A stretch of DNA of 64,000 nucleotides, from NCBI GenBank assembly GCA_002633025.1, contig NMRB01000524.1:210111-274110 (forward strand). The letters run 5' to 3'. Below the pieces are notes generated by a model. That model saw nothing but the letters and a program-made list of their open reading frames with translations. It ran no database searches and was not told where the DNA came from. Of this stretch, positions 11,373 through 22,029 are shown one piece after another; within the stretch, counting starts at the first letter, position 1, and the number at the start of each line of letters is the position of its first letter. Both the position numbers and the translations under genes were made by a program. This DNA is from Notospermus geniculatus. Taxonomy: Eukaryota > Nemertea > Pilidiophora > Heteronemertea > Lineidae.

Positions 11373-11491
11373 GGGCCCATATTCATAAAACCTTGCTAGG
11401 CTTAGTTACCTGCTGAAGTGTCTAGTTTGTACAGGCCAATGTACACAACTAGCAACCAACTAAGCTAGCAAGGTTTTATGAATATGGGCCC
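11373..11491. mobile_element. 119 bp palindromic MITE
   Basis: Inverted arms of about 30 bp beginning GGGCCCATATTCATAAAACC and ending in GGTTTTATGAATATGGGCCC. No certain target duplication. An isolated related end (TTTTATGAATACCGGGCC) is at about 39720. Confidence 0.8.
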
Positions 11492-12006
11492 TGATTTCCC
11501 GATGACGTAGTATTTCTGGACCGGGCTTTGCTGGTCATCTCCCACACTGAGGCACTGGTCATCTCCCAGACTGAGGCACCCAGCAGTAGGCCTATATATC
11601 GCTGAAGGTCACACTTGACGCAAATCATGAAATTCATAAAGCGGGGTTCATTGGCACACGGATTTTGTCCGATTCAGGTCCGTAAAAAAATAGACCAAAT
11701 AGACTTTTGCTTTGTCGTATCCGGAAAACTATGGGCAAACGGAACTGAAAACGGACCGGATCCGTGCGCCAATGAACCCCACTTAAAGGCCTCTCTTAAT
11801 TTCCTGTACAACCCGATAAAAGTGCTCCGCGTAGGCCTATTAAAGGTCAAACTCCTCCGCAGTGCCGTGTCGTTCCACATATTATGGCGCTCCACTTCCG
11901 GAGCAAGGCAAGGTGAAACCGTGTGACCTCTGCGTAGGAGATTGATTCCCTGGGTCAGGAGTCGAGTAGTTCAGGCCAAACCCAGTCGAACTTCCACACC
12001 GGCAAG

Positions 12007-12067
12007 ATGTCTCTTGGCAGAACTCTTCTGATTTGTCTGATCTTGATGGCGTTACAGAAGACCTCAG
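12007..12067 (+). CDS. Exon 1 of a secreted lectin-like gene (signal peptide)
   Basis: ATG at 12007 in acceptable context (GGCAAGATGT) opens 20 codons that form a clean signal peptide: MSLGRT, hydrophobic core LLICLILMAL, then QKTS. The exon ends in phase 1 at 12067 before a consensus donor GTAAGT. Joined to the exon at 17100, the frame stays open and the mature protein would start close to the conserved NVAFRKPA motif. A 5' leader of unknown length lies upstream. The gene continues beyond exon 2 and the later exons were not found. The pairing rests on matching phase and fitting content. Confidence 0.7.
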
Positions 12068-12110
12068 GTAAGTTACATCATCCGCTTTTCATAATTTTTT
12101 ACAGACTTGG

Positions 12111-13350
12111 GGCCGTATGCATAAAACATCTTATTCCTTAAATTAGTTTTCCCCTTAATACTGCTAAGGATTCCTTATACAGAAGGAAATTTCTTAAGTG
12201 ATATGCATAAAACGTCTTAAGGTAAACCTTAGGGATGTATTTTCCCTCAAGTCTAAGAAACTTCCTGATATTCTGAGGATGTCAGTTACAGGCAGTTATC
12301 AATTATGCCACACATCTCAGCCCATCGGAGCGACCATTACAAACAGATTTAGTCTAAATTGGTTTGGTAACTGATTGCGCAATCTTGTCCAGAGAAGGCT
12401 TCTTAGTGGCTGAGGAAACTCCTTAAGTGTTTGCTTAAAATGTCTAACGCCACAAGGCCTAACTCGAGGTCTGCATGCATTGAACTGGCGTGTCTCTACT
12501 TAAGGTACCTGAGCTCTGGAGGTACATGTACATGTACCTTAAAGATAAGGAGTGATTTGAGGGGATTTCCTTACCTTAAGACTGTTTATGCATACCACAT
12601 AAGAAAAGGGTAATTCTTAGGACAAAACTTAAGAGAAATTCTTAGATTTAAGGGAAATGTTGCACTTAGCGGCCCGAACTTATAAAAGGTGTTTTTCGCC
12701 TGTCTAACTTGGACTTGTTTAAGCCTAAACATTTGTAAGACAACTGTTAGACAAGTCCACCAAAACACTGGTGTTTATCGAAATTCCGAACAACGCAAGG
12801 ACGTCGGTTCTGGCTAGTCAAGTCCAACAGGTGAATAAACATATCCCGATCGCACTGCCTTTGTTGAGACGGTTATATAATGAATTGTAAATGGGGGCAT
12901 ACCTTAGACGACCTCATGTGCGCGGCATTCGTCTTATAGGCCTATTTGCTGTTGTGACTGGATGGATAGTACACCCTTAGTCGAAAGTAAATACCCACTT
13001 AATTTTCCTGCATATTTCCTTGAATATTTTTCATAGCCACGTTTTCTTTTCATACAGATAATCTAGGGCCACTGGGACACCTTTTAAGACCATAAAACTT
13101 GAAATTATAAATGAATCACAATCTTAGACAACTGCAAAACAAGCCCCCTGGCATGTTTTGCGATTCCTTTGTTATTTGGACACCGTTGTCTATCTTTGGA
13201 CGGCAATTTTAGACACGTCTAAGCTAGACATCCTTCTGTAATCGCAGTTTAAGCTAGACGACTGATTTAGACTTGTCTTGGCGAGTTAGACTTGTCTAAG
13301 AGATAGACATCCTTTATAAGTTCGGGCCAAGATGTTTTATGCATACGGCC
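12111..13350. mobile_element. 1.24 kb TIR element, CTTGG flanks
   Basis: Inverted ends GGCCGTATGCATAAAACATC and complement. CTTGG flanks both sides (12106-12110, 13351-13355). If the end is read as GGGCCG, the duplication is TTG and fits PIF/Harbinger. Left-arm sequence is rich in CTTAAG/CCTTAA words. No transposase. A related single end is at 43690. Confidence 0.75.
12671..13328. mobile_element. Nested TIR element, 658 bp
   Basis: Ends GGCCCGAACTTATAAA and complement, lying wholly inside the 12111-13350 element. The arms carry many GTCTAACTTGGAC and TTAGACTTGTC words in both orientations. The target duplication could not be fixed. Confidence 0.6.
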
Positions 13351-14343
13351 CTTGGTCCCGAGCAACGGCCCACTTCAATACGCGGCGGTTGATACTAATG
13401 ACAGTACTGATGTTAACTCTATTAGGGACATCCAACGGAATTGTCGTTCGTGTGCGCGTTTCGGGGCTTTGCGAAAACTTATGCAGCGTATCCGTGGTTT
13501 TCATTTTTCCCAATAAACGCGACATGAACAGGCAAAACCGAACAAGTCACTTTTTTCTATTTTGAGAACATCGGTTACGACAGGTCATTGCGGCAACAAG
13601 TGGCACAATCCAGTCTTCAATCTGGAGCACGCACATCGGACAGGCAACACTCTTAGCATTGAAGTATGCGCTGCAATGAACTTTGGACCACCGCGGGGTC
13701 GTTATACACGGCCCTGATACCGGTCAACATCGCTGGAAGCCATTCTCAAGAGATTTATGTCCAGAGGAGACATCCAAAATGTTGAAATCAATTCGAATAA
13801 TTTTTTCTGAATCAAGCGCTCCCGCACCGTACAGTCTAATTCTCCCGCAGCCGTACAGTTCATTTTAAAATTGCCGATTTTCGATGCGTTCTCCTGCAAA
13901 TTTCTGGGAGATATTGCAGCAGCATGCCTTTTATAGGGCTTACTGTATTTTGCGTAATCATTACGCCTGGCGTAATGCTGCGGGGAAAACCGGGAAACAT
14001 GGTACCTTTTTCGATGCCTATGCAGAAACATACGCCCAATGCATGTGCGGCACCTCGGGGACGAGGTCAGTTAGTTCCGCTGAGGGAGTGTTCACTATTG
14101 CTAATATCTGTAAAATCGAGCATATTTTTCTCGATTCGATGCAAAATTGTCTTGATAAACCGCCTTTGTTGAAGGTACAGTATCAGCTGCCCACCTAGGT
14201 AATCCTTATTTTGTTTGTATAGCATGTACCCACCTCCAAAACAGACGAAAATTGATGTGAATGCGGTTAAATACTGACTTTGGCGAGGCAATCCTGAAAC
14301 AAGTGGCAAAAGTGAAACATCGCCGGGAAAACCCGAAAAATTA

Positions 14344-14448
14344 AAAGCCCCACTCGCCACGCGCAGTGTCGTGATGACGTCGTCCGCTCTTGTGCGTCGA
14401 TGAGTAATATTGATTTCTTATGACGACGTCTGCTGTGAGTGGGGCTTT
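14344..14448. mobile_element. 105 bp MITE, TA target
   Basis: Inverted ends AAAGCCCCACTC and GAGTGGGGCTTT, with GACGTCGTC/GACGACGTC symmetrical inside. Flanked by TA. Nested in the 13937-15564 element. Confidence 0.75.
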
Positions 14449-14722
14449 TAATTTTTCCGAGTGCTGCCGGGCGAATAGGCCTATGTTTGTGTCTACAGGT
14501 AGCGTCATGGCGTCATGGGTATATATTATGGATAGGCCTAATCGCACAGGCCCATCGATCGATGATGCGTGGAGCGGGAGGCATAAGAGGTAGGCCTATG
14601 TAAATATAGTGATACCGGCAGAGAATTCATACAGTGTGTTTTTGGGGGCGGTGCTCAACTCAATTGGTGGGGCCGTAGATCTTGGGGTGTCAAGGCAAAA
14701 TGTGGCGATCGCCCTAAGTGAG

Positions 14723-15037
14723 GCTGAATCGGTTAATGTCGTCCTGGGTACACCTCATTAATACCCAGGGTAATCCTGGGTAATCCTTTTTGTTACCCAG
14801 GATCGTCCTGGGTACAAATAAGATACTTTAACATTACCCAGTTTTAAAATCCGTGCCATTTTCCACCTGCCCACGTACCATAACCTCGGGCGCAGGTGGA
14901 AAATGGCACGGATTTCAAACTGGGTAATGTTGAGGTACCTTATTTATACCCAGGATCGTCCTGGGTAACAAAAAGGATTACCCAGAATACCCAGGGTAAT
15001 AATGAGGTGTACCCAGGACGACATTAACCGATTCAGC
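14723..15037. mobile_element. 315 bp full-length palindrome, perfect 9 bp duplication
   Basis: Almost the whole element folds back on itself: GCTGAATCGGTTAATGTCG at the left end is inverted at the right end. Each arm contains smaller inverted units of TACCCAGG and CCTGGGTA. The direct 9 bp repeat CTAAGTGAG flanks it (14714-14722 and 15038-15046). Same family as 29990-30944 and 32495-33061. Nested in the 13937-15564 element. Confidence 0.92.
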
Positions 15038-16249
15038 CTAAGTGAGAGCTCTCTTCTGCAGTTTTGTAGCAAGAACCACAGATGGGGTAAGATAGCTGAC
15101 AGGTGAATCTCACTAGGTCTATCGGTAGGAGCTTACGTTGTTTTTTCCTATACGTGACGCCCCTGCCCATTCTCGGCCTTGACGCCGAGGAGGGCTGATC
15201 CGGTAAGCGTACAATCCCGACGTAGGCCTATATAGGTCCTACTGTTGCTGAATCGGAAGTTTGTTTTGAGTCCTAAATTCGAGCTCATGGACTAGCCAAG
15301 GCCTACAATTTGTTCCTTTCTTAATTTCTTTTAAATTTAGGCCTACATTTTCCTTTATTTACAGACACAAGTAATCATAGGCCTACCATTGAGGCCTGTA
15401 ACGTTGCTCACTTCGTAAGCCACGTGGTCGCGGATAACTCTGTGAGTTATGGGATCACTGCGCGAGTTTTCAAGAACTACTTTCTATGCTAGCAAAATAA
15501 TGAATTCTCCCTTGGCGCAATATTACGCTAAATCGGCGTAATATTACGCAAAATACAGTAAGCCATTTTATAGTGTATTCATTGACCTACATGTAGGGTT
15601 ATCATTTTGCCCTTAGCAATGGTATTTATAGCGATTTGTAACCTCACCTTCGGCACGTGTTGGTCACCGGAACTTTCTCCCGCAGCTTTACGGCAATATT
15701 TGCGAGCTCGCGAGTGTACACACCGATGAGGAATGCTCGACATTAGACTGTTCGAATCTACGTATTTGCATGATCTTAGTTGTCAATTAGGCACGGAAAG
15801 TGTTGCTACACATAAAAGAATGAGTTGAAGTATCGTATCTTACCTGACGAAGGGTAAGTAATGGTATCATAGCGCGTCGAACTCTCAAGTGATGCAAACG
15901 ATGGCGGCCATTTTATTGACATTGTCATGATTGTGTCCACACAGGCTGCGCAACACTGGTTGCGTGAGACTGATTTTGCACAGACCTGTGTAGCCGTGGA
16001 ACACATCACATCGGCCAGATTTGGCCTAGGTGTACGTCCGCGACCTCATCACAGCGTAGGAATCTTGGNAATCAAGTTCGAAAGTAAAAAGTTTCGGATA
16101 TAATTTATATAGACCCAGCCCCCCCCCCCCCCACTCAGGTGTCAACCATACCGCATGCTCGTTCCAATTTTCGCAGGAAAAGGGGTCATTTTCAGCAGCA
16201 GTCTTCGGGAAAAAATTCCCGAAAAACACTTAAAATAGAGGTACTTTGA

Positions 16250-16530
16250 ATGACTTTTCTCCCGAAAAATTCTTTAAAAGGGGGAAAAGTTTCTCTTCCC
16301 GAAAAAATAATAAGGGGTATGAAAGTCCTATTCTCAATGAAAAAGCCTGTAAAAAGGGGGTGAAAATCCCTTGGTTCCTTCAAAATTAGGGTGTCTAATT
16401 GCATAAAAAATCCCGAAAAAGAGGTGAAAATATCTTGGTTCCTTCCATTAGGGGGTGTAATTGGATGAAAAAAGCCCGCAGAAAGGGGTGGAAAATTTTC
16501 CTTGGTTCCTTCCATAAGGGGGTCCTTTTC
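16250..16530. repeat. Degenerate tandem repeat, about 65 bp period
   Basis: CTTGGTTCCTT recurs at 16370, 16434 and 16500 with AAAAAGGGGGTGAAAA-like and GGGTGTAATTG-like segments between. A 118-codon minus-strand frame across it is a by-product of the repeat. Confidence 0.75.
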
Positions 16531-16816
16531 AAACTCAGGAACAAGCATAATTATATCCCAAAATTAAGGAGTGAGGGGGCCGGGATAGCAAGTGACAAAT
16601 CTAATAAGCAAGGTTTATAGGTATTTTGATCATAGAAACTACACGGGGGATCGAGGGATCACATGATCAGCCAAGAAATTAGTTCGCTGTCAATCACTTG
16701 ACGCCATCTTGATTACCCACAATCCTGTGAGCACGGCGTGACAGATTGGTGCGAGGTATGAACGCCTTCTGTTGTAACAATGTTTTTATTGAAGCATAGT
16801 ATGCCGTAGACTGGTC

Positions 16817-16862
16817 CCGTGTCCTCGAGCCCCTCCGCTATTAGGAGCGGCGCGAGGACACG
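16817..16862. repeat. GC-rich hairpin
   Basis: CGTGTCCTCG and CGAGGACACG form a perfect 10 bp outer stem; an imperfect inner stem (CTCC with GGAG) closes a short loop. It lies within intron 1. Confidence 0.7.
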
Positions 16863-17099
16863 GAAACAAGTGTGCTGCTGATAGGGCGAAAATCGGGGAC
16901 AAAATTGATCAATGGTAAGTGTGATGATTTTAGTGGTAACAATGCCTGAATCTCGCCAAAACCGGATTTGGCAAAACAAAATTATTAACCCCTTGTTTCG
17001 TCAATTACTCTGGGCAACACTACTAGGCCGGAACATTGCCACGGTGTGTCCATTTCATTTGCCTGTAGGCCTACTTCTAGAATATTCGCTATTTTCCAG

Positions 17100-17318
17100 G
17101 GAATGTCGCATTCAGGAAACCTGCACGTCAGAGTTCCACTCGTGACCTTGGGGAAGCCTGGAAGGCAGTGGACGGAAATAGGAGTCCACTTCGGTATCAG
17201 CACCACTCATGCGCCGTCACAGATGTTGGGCAGGCAGGAAGGGCCTGGTGGTACGTGGATCTACTCGCAGAGTACCCCATCAGGAAAGTGGAGATAGTGG
17301 CCAGAGGAGAGGGCTATG
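17100..17318 (+). CDS. Exon 2 of a secreted lectin-like gene (F5/8C or F-type lectin fold)
   Basis: The acceptor TTTTCCAG precedes 219 bases bounded in phase 1 on both sides and followed by the donor GTAGGT. The translation reads like the first half of a fucolectin/discoidin-type domain: NVAFRKPARQSST, KAVDGN, SCAVT, then WWYVDLLAEYPIRKVEIVARG. These match the usual pattern NVA..KPA.QSS, AVDG, C..T, WW.VDL and the V.I strand. Such proteins are secreted glycan- or surface-binding lectins. The basic residue after the V.I strand that binds fucose in F-type lectins is not clearly placed, so fucose binding is not assured. The second half of the domain must be in a later exon, beyond the transposons that follow. 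Confidence 0.75.
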
Positions 17319-17332
17319 GTAGGTCAAAGCTA

Positions 17333-17562
17333 TACTCTGAATTCCCACTTACTTGTCCCAATCCTGAATTCGGAAAAAAATGACCAAATCCTAAGTTGAA
17401 GATATCGCACGCTGTCATTCTTTGCCAGGCTGTGGAGTGGGACAAGTAAGTGGACAGGACATCACTGTTTCTGACCAGACACCACCCCATTATCTTCCGC
17501 TTAGGAGTTAGTCATTTTTTTCTGAGTACAGGAATGGGATAGGTAAGTGGGAATTTAGAGTA
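17333..17562. mobile_element. 230 bp MITE, TA target, next to the exon 2 donor
   Basis: Inverted ends TACTCTGAATTCCCACTTAC and complement, with TA on both sides. It begins 12 bases after the donor of exon 2. Confidence 0.8.
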
Positions 17563-18162
17563 TAAAACCATCCAACTTGGACGTTCTTTCTGAATAAAAG
17601 GCCGCCACCCAAAGCTTAATCTGTTGATCCAGTCAAACAGTAGAGATAGGGCCGTGAACCGATACATCAGTTAGCAACTTTTTTCTTCAGTGTGTACTTC
17701 ATCGCCTCTCCACCCGATAAGTAGATTGCACGTATTTACATTTGATTAAAGTACAGCGAACCAACGAAATAATGGGTGATATGAATAAAAATCAGTATCT
17801 ACTAGCTAGTAGTTACTAAAAGTAAAAGTAACTAGTTCCAAGGTTTTACTCCAAGTAGAAGTAAACACTTGAATTGGTATGAATAAAGGGTTGCTTTTAC
17901 TGCAAAGTAATCACTTTTGCCCTACTAGTTTTTACTCGTCTGAGTCCTGGGTTCTCACCGTACTGAAATTGATCAACCACATTACTGAAATGTGACAATA
18001 AGGGTATTTTAAGAATATTTCCTTTGTGCCATGGGGTCAGTGAGGATCGACTTTTATTTGTTATGTCTGCATCGGGTGAAGGACACATGACCTCAGGTAT
18101 TTAAAGGGAAGGTCCACTGGATATTCAGCCCATACTGTTCAGTCCTGTGAATCAAAGGAGTC

Positions 18163-19297
18163 ATGTCTGACACCGAGAGTTTGTCAGATTCTGATCCAGC
18201 CCAGAAGGAAGACTTTTCAGCGTGCAAGCAGATATCGTTTGTGAGGACTTTGAAGGACTATCCAATACTCTTGAGTAAATCTCAGGTACCTGGCGTAAAA
18301 AAACAGAAGTCCGCAGCTATGACGAAGCTGATTGCTGACTATCAGAAGCGAACCGGCATTCAGATGACGGAGAAACAAGTCGGCAAAAAGTTGAACAACA
18401 TGAAGACGGAGGTAAAGGTCAAGGCAGACAAGACCAAGACCGGAAATCGTCCGATTCATTTGAAGAAGTGGGAATCAGAATTTCTTGACCTAATTGATGC
18501 TGAGTCGAACCCGTCCCTGAGCGGTAATCAAGGTGGGTAGTTCGAAATGAAAGAGACGTTGAGATCCTGCATCCGTGTAGGCCTACAGGTCTTTCCTTAC
18601 ACGGTGCATGTCTACCGTCAACAAGTACATTACAAGGATCCGTATAAGGATGGGTTGCAACATCTCAACCTCCCTATTTTTCCATTTAACTCTTTCCTGA
18701 CCTCAGGTACTGTATTGTGGTCTATGGAATGGCGGCGGGGGAGGTAATCATAGCAGCAGAGGCCATCTAAACTTTTCAGATTGCAGCACCTAAACTATTA
18801 TAATTCATTTGTGCAGTGTAGGTCTCTGCGCATCGTCTTCATTGCTGTATGCAATTAAACAAAAGATGAAATAGATCTCATATTTTATTCACTAATTTCC
18901 AAAGTAATGATTTATCACAGACAAATGAATTGTTTTTACACCATTTCGGCAAAACAGACACAAAAACACCCAACCCCTTAGAATTCTAACGCCCTTTTCT
19001 GATTTTCTAATTTTAGGTGGCATGAGTGTTGGACTTGGTACAAAGCGTGCATCATCGCTTGTGCTATCTAGTACTCCAGACATGCGAGCCACTACGAGTC
19101 ACAGCTCGACTACACCAGCGAAGGAAGCCAAACTACCCCCTCCTCCTCAACCAAAGAAAAAGAAGGGCCTTCCGGAAACCGATGAAACTGAAAACCTCTC
19201 GACGCAGGAACTCCAGCGCCTCGTACTCCTCGAACAACTTAAACTGATACGGATGCAACAAGAGCAAATCTCCGCTTCAAAGTCAAATTCTATGTAA
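18163..19297 (+). CDS. Harbinger Myb/SANT-like DNA-binding protein (two exons)
   Basis: Exon A 18163-18532 and exon B 19017-19297 are joined by an intron with donor GTGGGT and acceptor TTTTAG; the phases agree (1/1) and give about 216 residues. An acidic Ser-rich start (MSDTESLSDSD) is followed by a Myb/trihelix-like region at residues 25-105 (TLKDYPILLSKSQVPGVK, EKQVGKKLNNMKTEVK, LKKWESEFLDLI). A Pro/Lys-rich linker (PPPPQPKKKKG) comes next, and the C-terminal helix LSTQELQRLVLLEQLKLIRM may dimerise. In Harbinger elements this partner binds the transposon ends and helps bring the transposase into the nucleus. No disabling change is seen. The function is known for the superfamily and inferred here. 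Confidence 0.75.
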
Positions 19298-19452
19298 TCG
19301 AACGAGCTGTCAATTACAAAATGTTCACATAAATGTTTTTTCAGTCTTTTGAAAACACACTGGTGATTCGTACACTGATAGGAAACTGGTTCACTACATG
19401 TACTTAGACGCCACTCTCCTGTCAATGTACAAAAGAATCACCACAAATGGAA

Positions 19453-20704
19453 TTAGTTCATTTCATGGATGATGTTCGCTATTTGCCTCCGTCTGTCTTG
19501 TCCACGTTGGCGAATCCGGATATCATTGTAGTCCTCTCCATCATCAAGGTCCACATTGTTATTGTTCACCACCTCCAGAAAATCATCAGGATCATGAATG
19601 TACTTTGCAACGTTGTGCAAAACAGCACAAGCTACAACAAGGCTTGGAACTTTCCTGAGGTGGAGCCTGACGCGTTCCTGCAGAATAGGGAACCGCCTTT
19701 TCAACTGGCCAAAACACTATCCGGATATCATTGTAGTCCTCTCCATCGTCAAGGTCCACATTGTTATTGTTCACCACCTCCAGAAAATCATCAGGATCAT
19801 GAATGTACTTCGCAACGTTGTGCAAAACAACACAAGCTACAACAAGGCTTGGAACTTTCCTGAGGTGGAGCCTGACGCGTTCCTGCAGAATAGGGAACCG
19901 CCTTTTCAACTGGCCAAAACACCTCTCGATTATCACTCGCTCCTTGGTGAAGAGACGATTGTAGGATTGTTCAGAAGGTCCATGCGGTTCTTGGAAGGGC
20001 GTCATCAGCCACGGGGCTATCCCGTATCCGCTATCACCCAACAAAAGTGCGTCAGTCCCAGAATTCTTCATAAATTGACCAACATCCGAGTTCCTCCATA
20101 TGCGGGAATCGTGTACTGATCCCGGCCACTCAGAATTCACACTGGTGAACCTCTCCATTGCATCACAGCTGGCTTGCACATTTATAGATGCTACTCCTTT
20201 CCGGTTGATATATTCATCACCATGGTTCTGTGGTTTTTGAACCCTGATATGCGTGCAGTCCAACGCCCCAATTGCAGAGGGAAAGGTATACTTCTCGAGC
20301 CACGAATCCTTTGCTAATTGAATATCAGCTGCACTTGTTGGGAACTTAATCCACAAATCGGCTTTTTCAGTAATCTGATTTAAAACTTTGGCAAATGTTT
20401 TAGACACAGTGGTTTGGTGGATCCCAATGTCCTCACCAACACCCACCTGGAATCCTGGATCGCCGATGTGTCGCAGGAAAACCTCCATTTGCTGTTTGAC
20501 ACTAAGTGCCCCTCCTCTTCTTTCATCACTTTCTACAAGAAAGTTCTCTGCAATCCACACTACATTATCCTCTTCAAATCGATAAAGATCTCTGTAGTTA
20601 CGCTCAGAAAATGTCCTCCTTGGCTCATACACCTTCCTTTTCCTCGGTATATTCATAAACGCAGCCATGATTTTTTCCAAATGTCTGTATGCTTCGGTGT
20701 CCAA
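19453..20704 (-). pseudogene. Harbinger DDE transposase (HARBI1-like), truncated by internal duplication
   Basis: A long minus-strand frame begins near 20704 (Met at several early positions). It has a helix-turn-helix (GIHQTTVSKTFAKVL, residues 94-108) and a DDE_Tnp_4-type core: D149 in ALDCTHI, HDSRIW at 198, D224 in LLGDSGYG and E260 in IIERCFGQLKRRF, with 35 residues between D224 and E260 as expected. A 205 bp direct duplication (units about 19514-19718 and 19719-19923) is not a multiple of three. Translation of the first unit met continues out of frame and stops at 19592, while the proper end (RQRGQDRRRQIANIIHEMN) survives in the second unit, to 19453. The catalytic residues lie before the break, so a shortened protein could still be made. 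Confidence 0.88.
19514..19923. repeat. 205 bp tandem duplication inside the transposase gene
   Basis: ATCCGGATATCATTGTAGTC starts at 19514 and again at 19719, and both units end in CTGGCCAAAACAC. The copies differ at only a few positions (for example ATCATCAAGG against ATCGTCAAGG), so the event is recent or an assembly error. Confidence 0.9.
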
Positions 20705-21040
20705 GGTAGGTCTGGAGCTACCTGGAAAATTGCAAGTAATAACTGGGAAAGTCCTAGTGAATACTGCTGATTATTCATATCCTCGGCAGTATTTACTGTT
20801 TTGGGAGTTTTTACTGCACTAGTATTAAGTAATACTTATTAGTAGTAGCTACAAGTAATTACTTGCAGTAATTACTCCTGTTTTATTCATACAGTCACCA
20901 GTAAATACTTAAAAAACTAGAGTAAAAGTTATTACTTATTTTTATTCATATCACCCAATGACTAGGCCTAACGTGCCACACCTACCTCCACCCTGGCCAA
21001 GGCATGCTGAGCATGGCCTCGGCCAAATAAACTGACCAGA

Positions 21041-21143
21041 GCAGGTGATGTACAGGCGATGTACACAAAATGTACGCAAGTATACAGCCTATGCAGGTGA
21101 TGTACACGTGATGTACACAAAATGTACGCAAGTATACAAACAC
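21041..21143. repeat. 52 bp tandem duplication
   Basis: GCAGGTGATGTACA and AAAATGTACGCAAGTATACA occur twice with a 52 bp period, outside the Harbinger element. Confidence 0.8.
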
Positions 21144-21707
21144 GACCTAACGAACCCAATCCCCTCAAAATTTTTCGTATTTCCCCTTAAACTATACTCT
21201 TGGCCCTAAAACATCTTATTGGACAACTTTAAAAAGAAGAGTTTCGTACCTCATTTAACTTTAGCAAATCTTTTATTTCTTTAGCAAACTGTTATACATG
21301 GCGAAAAAATCGGATTTACTGCGCTGCACCCAGGCATCACTGGCGGGAAACGCAGTCAGGAGTGACACCTGGTGACAAGTGGATTCAACTTGAGCTGTTA
21401 GAACAGATTTTATTGGTTAATACCTTCACACTGATACAGTTTAAGCCAATCAACGCCAGTATTAGAAGTATGCCCCGGGGGTGAACATGCTATGGGACGC
21501 CAGGACAGGGTCGACGGCAAAAATGGATGCGGATGACGTCACGGTCCCTCGATTGTGCGTACCGTCCCTGAATCGAGAGACGGTCTCTAGATCGAAGCTT
21601 GGTCCCGAACCTGGTGAGTCGAGTGCGGATCACATCCAACAAAATCACATACCTTGCCAAGAATTATGAAGATATCAGCCTGGTTTTTGTGCACTAAAAT
21701 TTCTTCA
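21144..21707. other. No gene recognised
   Basis: A 62-codon frame at 21481-21669 followed by GTGAGT resembles a small exon but has no recognisable content. It was considered as a third exon of the lectin-like gene and not accepted. Confidence 0.4.
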
Positions 21708-21990
21708 CAAATCCAGCGACGAAGTACTTGTATCCCTCCAGACTTTTATAGTTTTTCAGTTCATTATGGGTGAATGCAGGGGTCGAATGAATGAGATAGT
21801 TGTAGATGTCAGGGTATGAAATGTTCGGCAGTGCAGGTGCCTTCGTTGCATCATTAAACAAGGATTTGGGTAACAAGTACGGGTCAATTCCACATATTAA
21901 CTGCAATTTTTCAAAGTATCGGTCCTTGTGCTTGGTGTCTAATCCATTTACGACATCCGAAAGTGTCCTTTGATGCGGTAAACTGGCCAT
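21708..21990 (-). CDS. Probable first coding exon of a YqaJ-type uncharacterised gene
   Basis: Minus-strand ATG at 21990 (CAAATGG context) starts MASLPHQRTLSDVVNGL; an upstream in-frame Met at 22008 is an alternative. The body ISYPDIYNYLIHSTPAF followed by KNYKSLEGYKYFVAGF resembles the N-terminal region seen in many invertebrate and fish uncharacterised proteins that later carry SWIM and YqaJ-exonuclease domains, often linked to mobile elements. The exon probably ends at 21708, where GTGAAG follows; reading through gives a stop 4 codons on. The next exon would be at lower coordinates and was not found. Upstream are CRE-like TGACGTCA and CACGTG sites (about 22092-22112), which suit a promoter. 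Confidence 0.5.
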
Positions 21991-22029
21991 TTGAAAGACA
22001 ATCCACACAGCGCAGGCCTACATGTCATG

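Larger units (their letters stand above)
13937..15564. mobile_element. Mutator-like element, 1.63 kb, 9 bp target duplication
   Basis: Ends GGCTTACTGTATTTTGCGTAAT-like and complement. The flanks CTTTTATAG (13928-13936) and ATTTTATAG (15565-15573) agree at 8 of 9 bases. Closely related ends with a perfect 9 bp duplication occur at 60965-61668. No transposase is seen. Two younger elements are nested inside. Confidence 0.7.
12068..17099 (+). other. Intron 1 of the lectin-like gene, transposon-filled
   Basis: Runs from GTAAGT (12068) to TTTTCCAG (17099). It holds a Harbinger-type element with one nested inside (12111-13350), a Mutator-like element with two nested insertions (13937-15564), a 65 bp tandem array (16250-16530) and a strong hairpin (16817-16862). 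No coding sequence is recognised between them; the single N at 16069 lies here. Confidence 0.6.
17774..20956. mobile_element. PIF/Harbinger transposon, 3.18 kb, nearly complete
   Basis: Inverted ends GGGTGATATGAATAAAAAT and complement, flanked by AAT on both sides (17771-17773, 20957-20959). It carries the two genes typical of the superfamily in divergent-end arrangement: a spliced Myb/SANT-like protein on the plus strand and a DDE transposase on the minus strand, converging toward the middle. Both frames are largely open, so the insertion is young, but the transposase 3' end is duplicated and frameshifted. Confidence 0.93.

Noticed and set aside
16192-16548. 118-codon minus-strand frame rich in Phe and Pro
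   Set aside because: It follows the 65 bp tandem repeat exactly, and its protein repeats with the DNA.
19447-20119. Plus-strand frames of 138 and 173 codons
   Set aside because: Antisense to the Harbinger transposase and extended by its 205 bp duplication.
21481-21606. Possible third exon of the lectin-like gene (frame followed by GTGAGT)
   Set aside because: No acceptor with fitting phase and no resemblance to the second half of an F5/8C or F-type-lectin domain.
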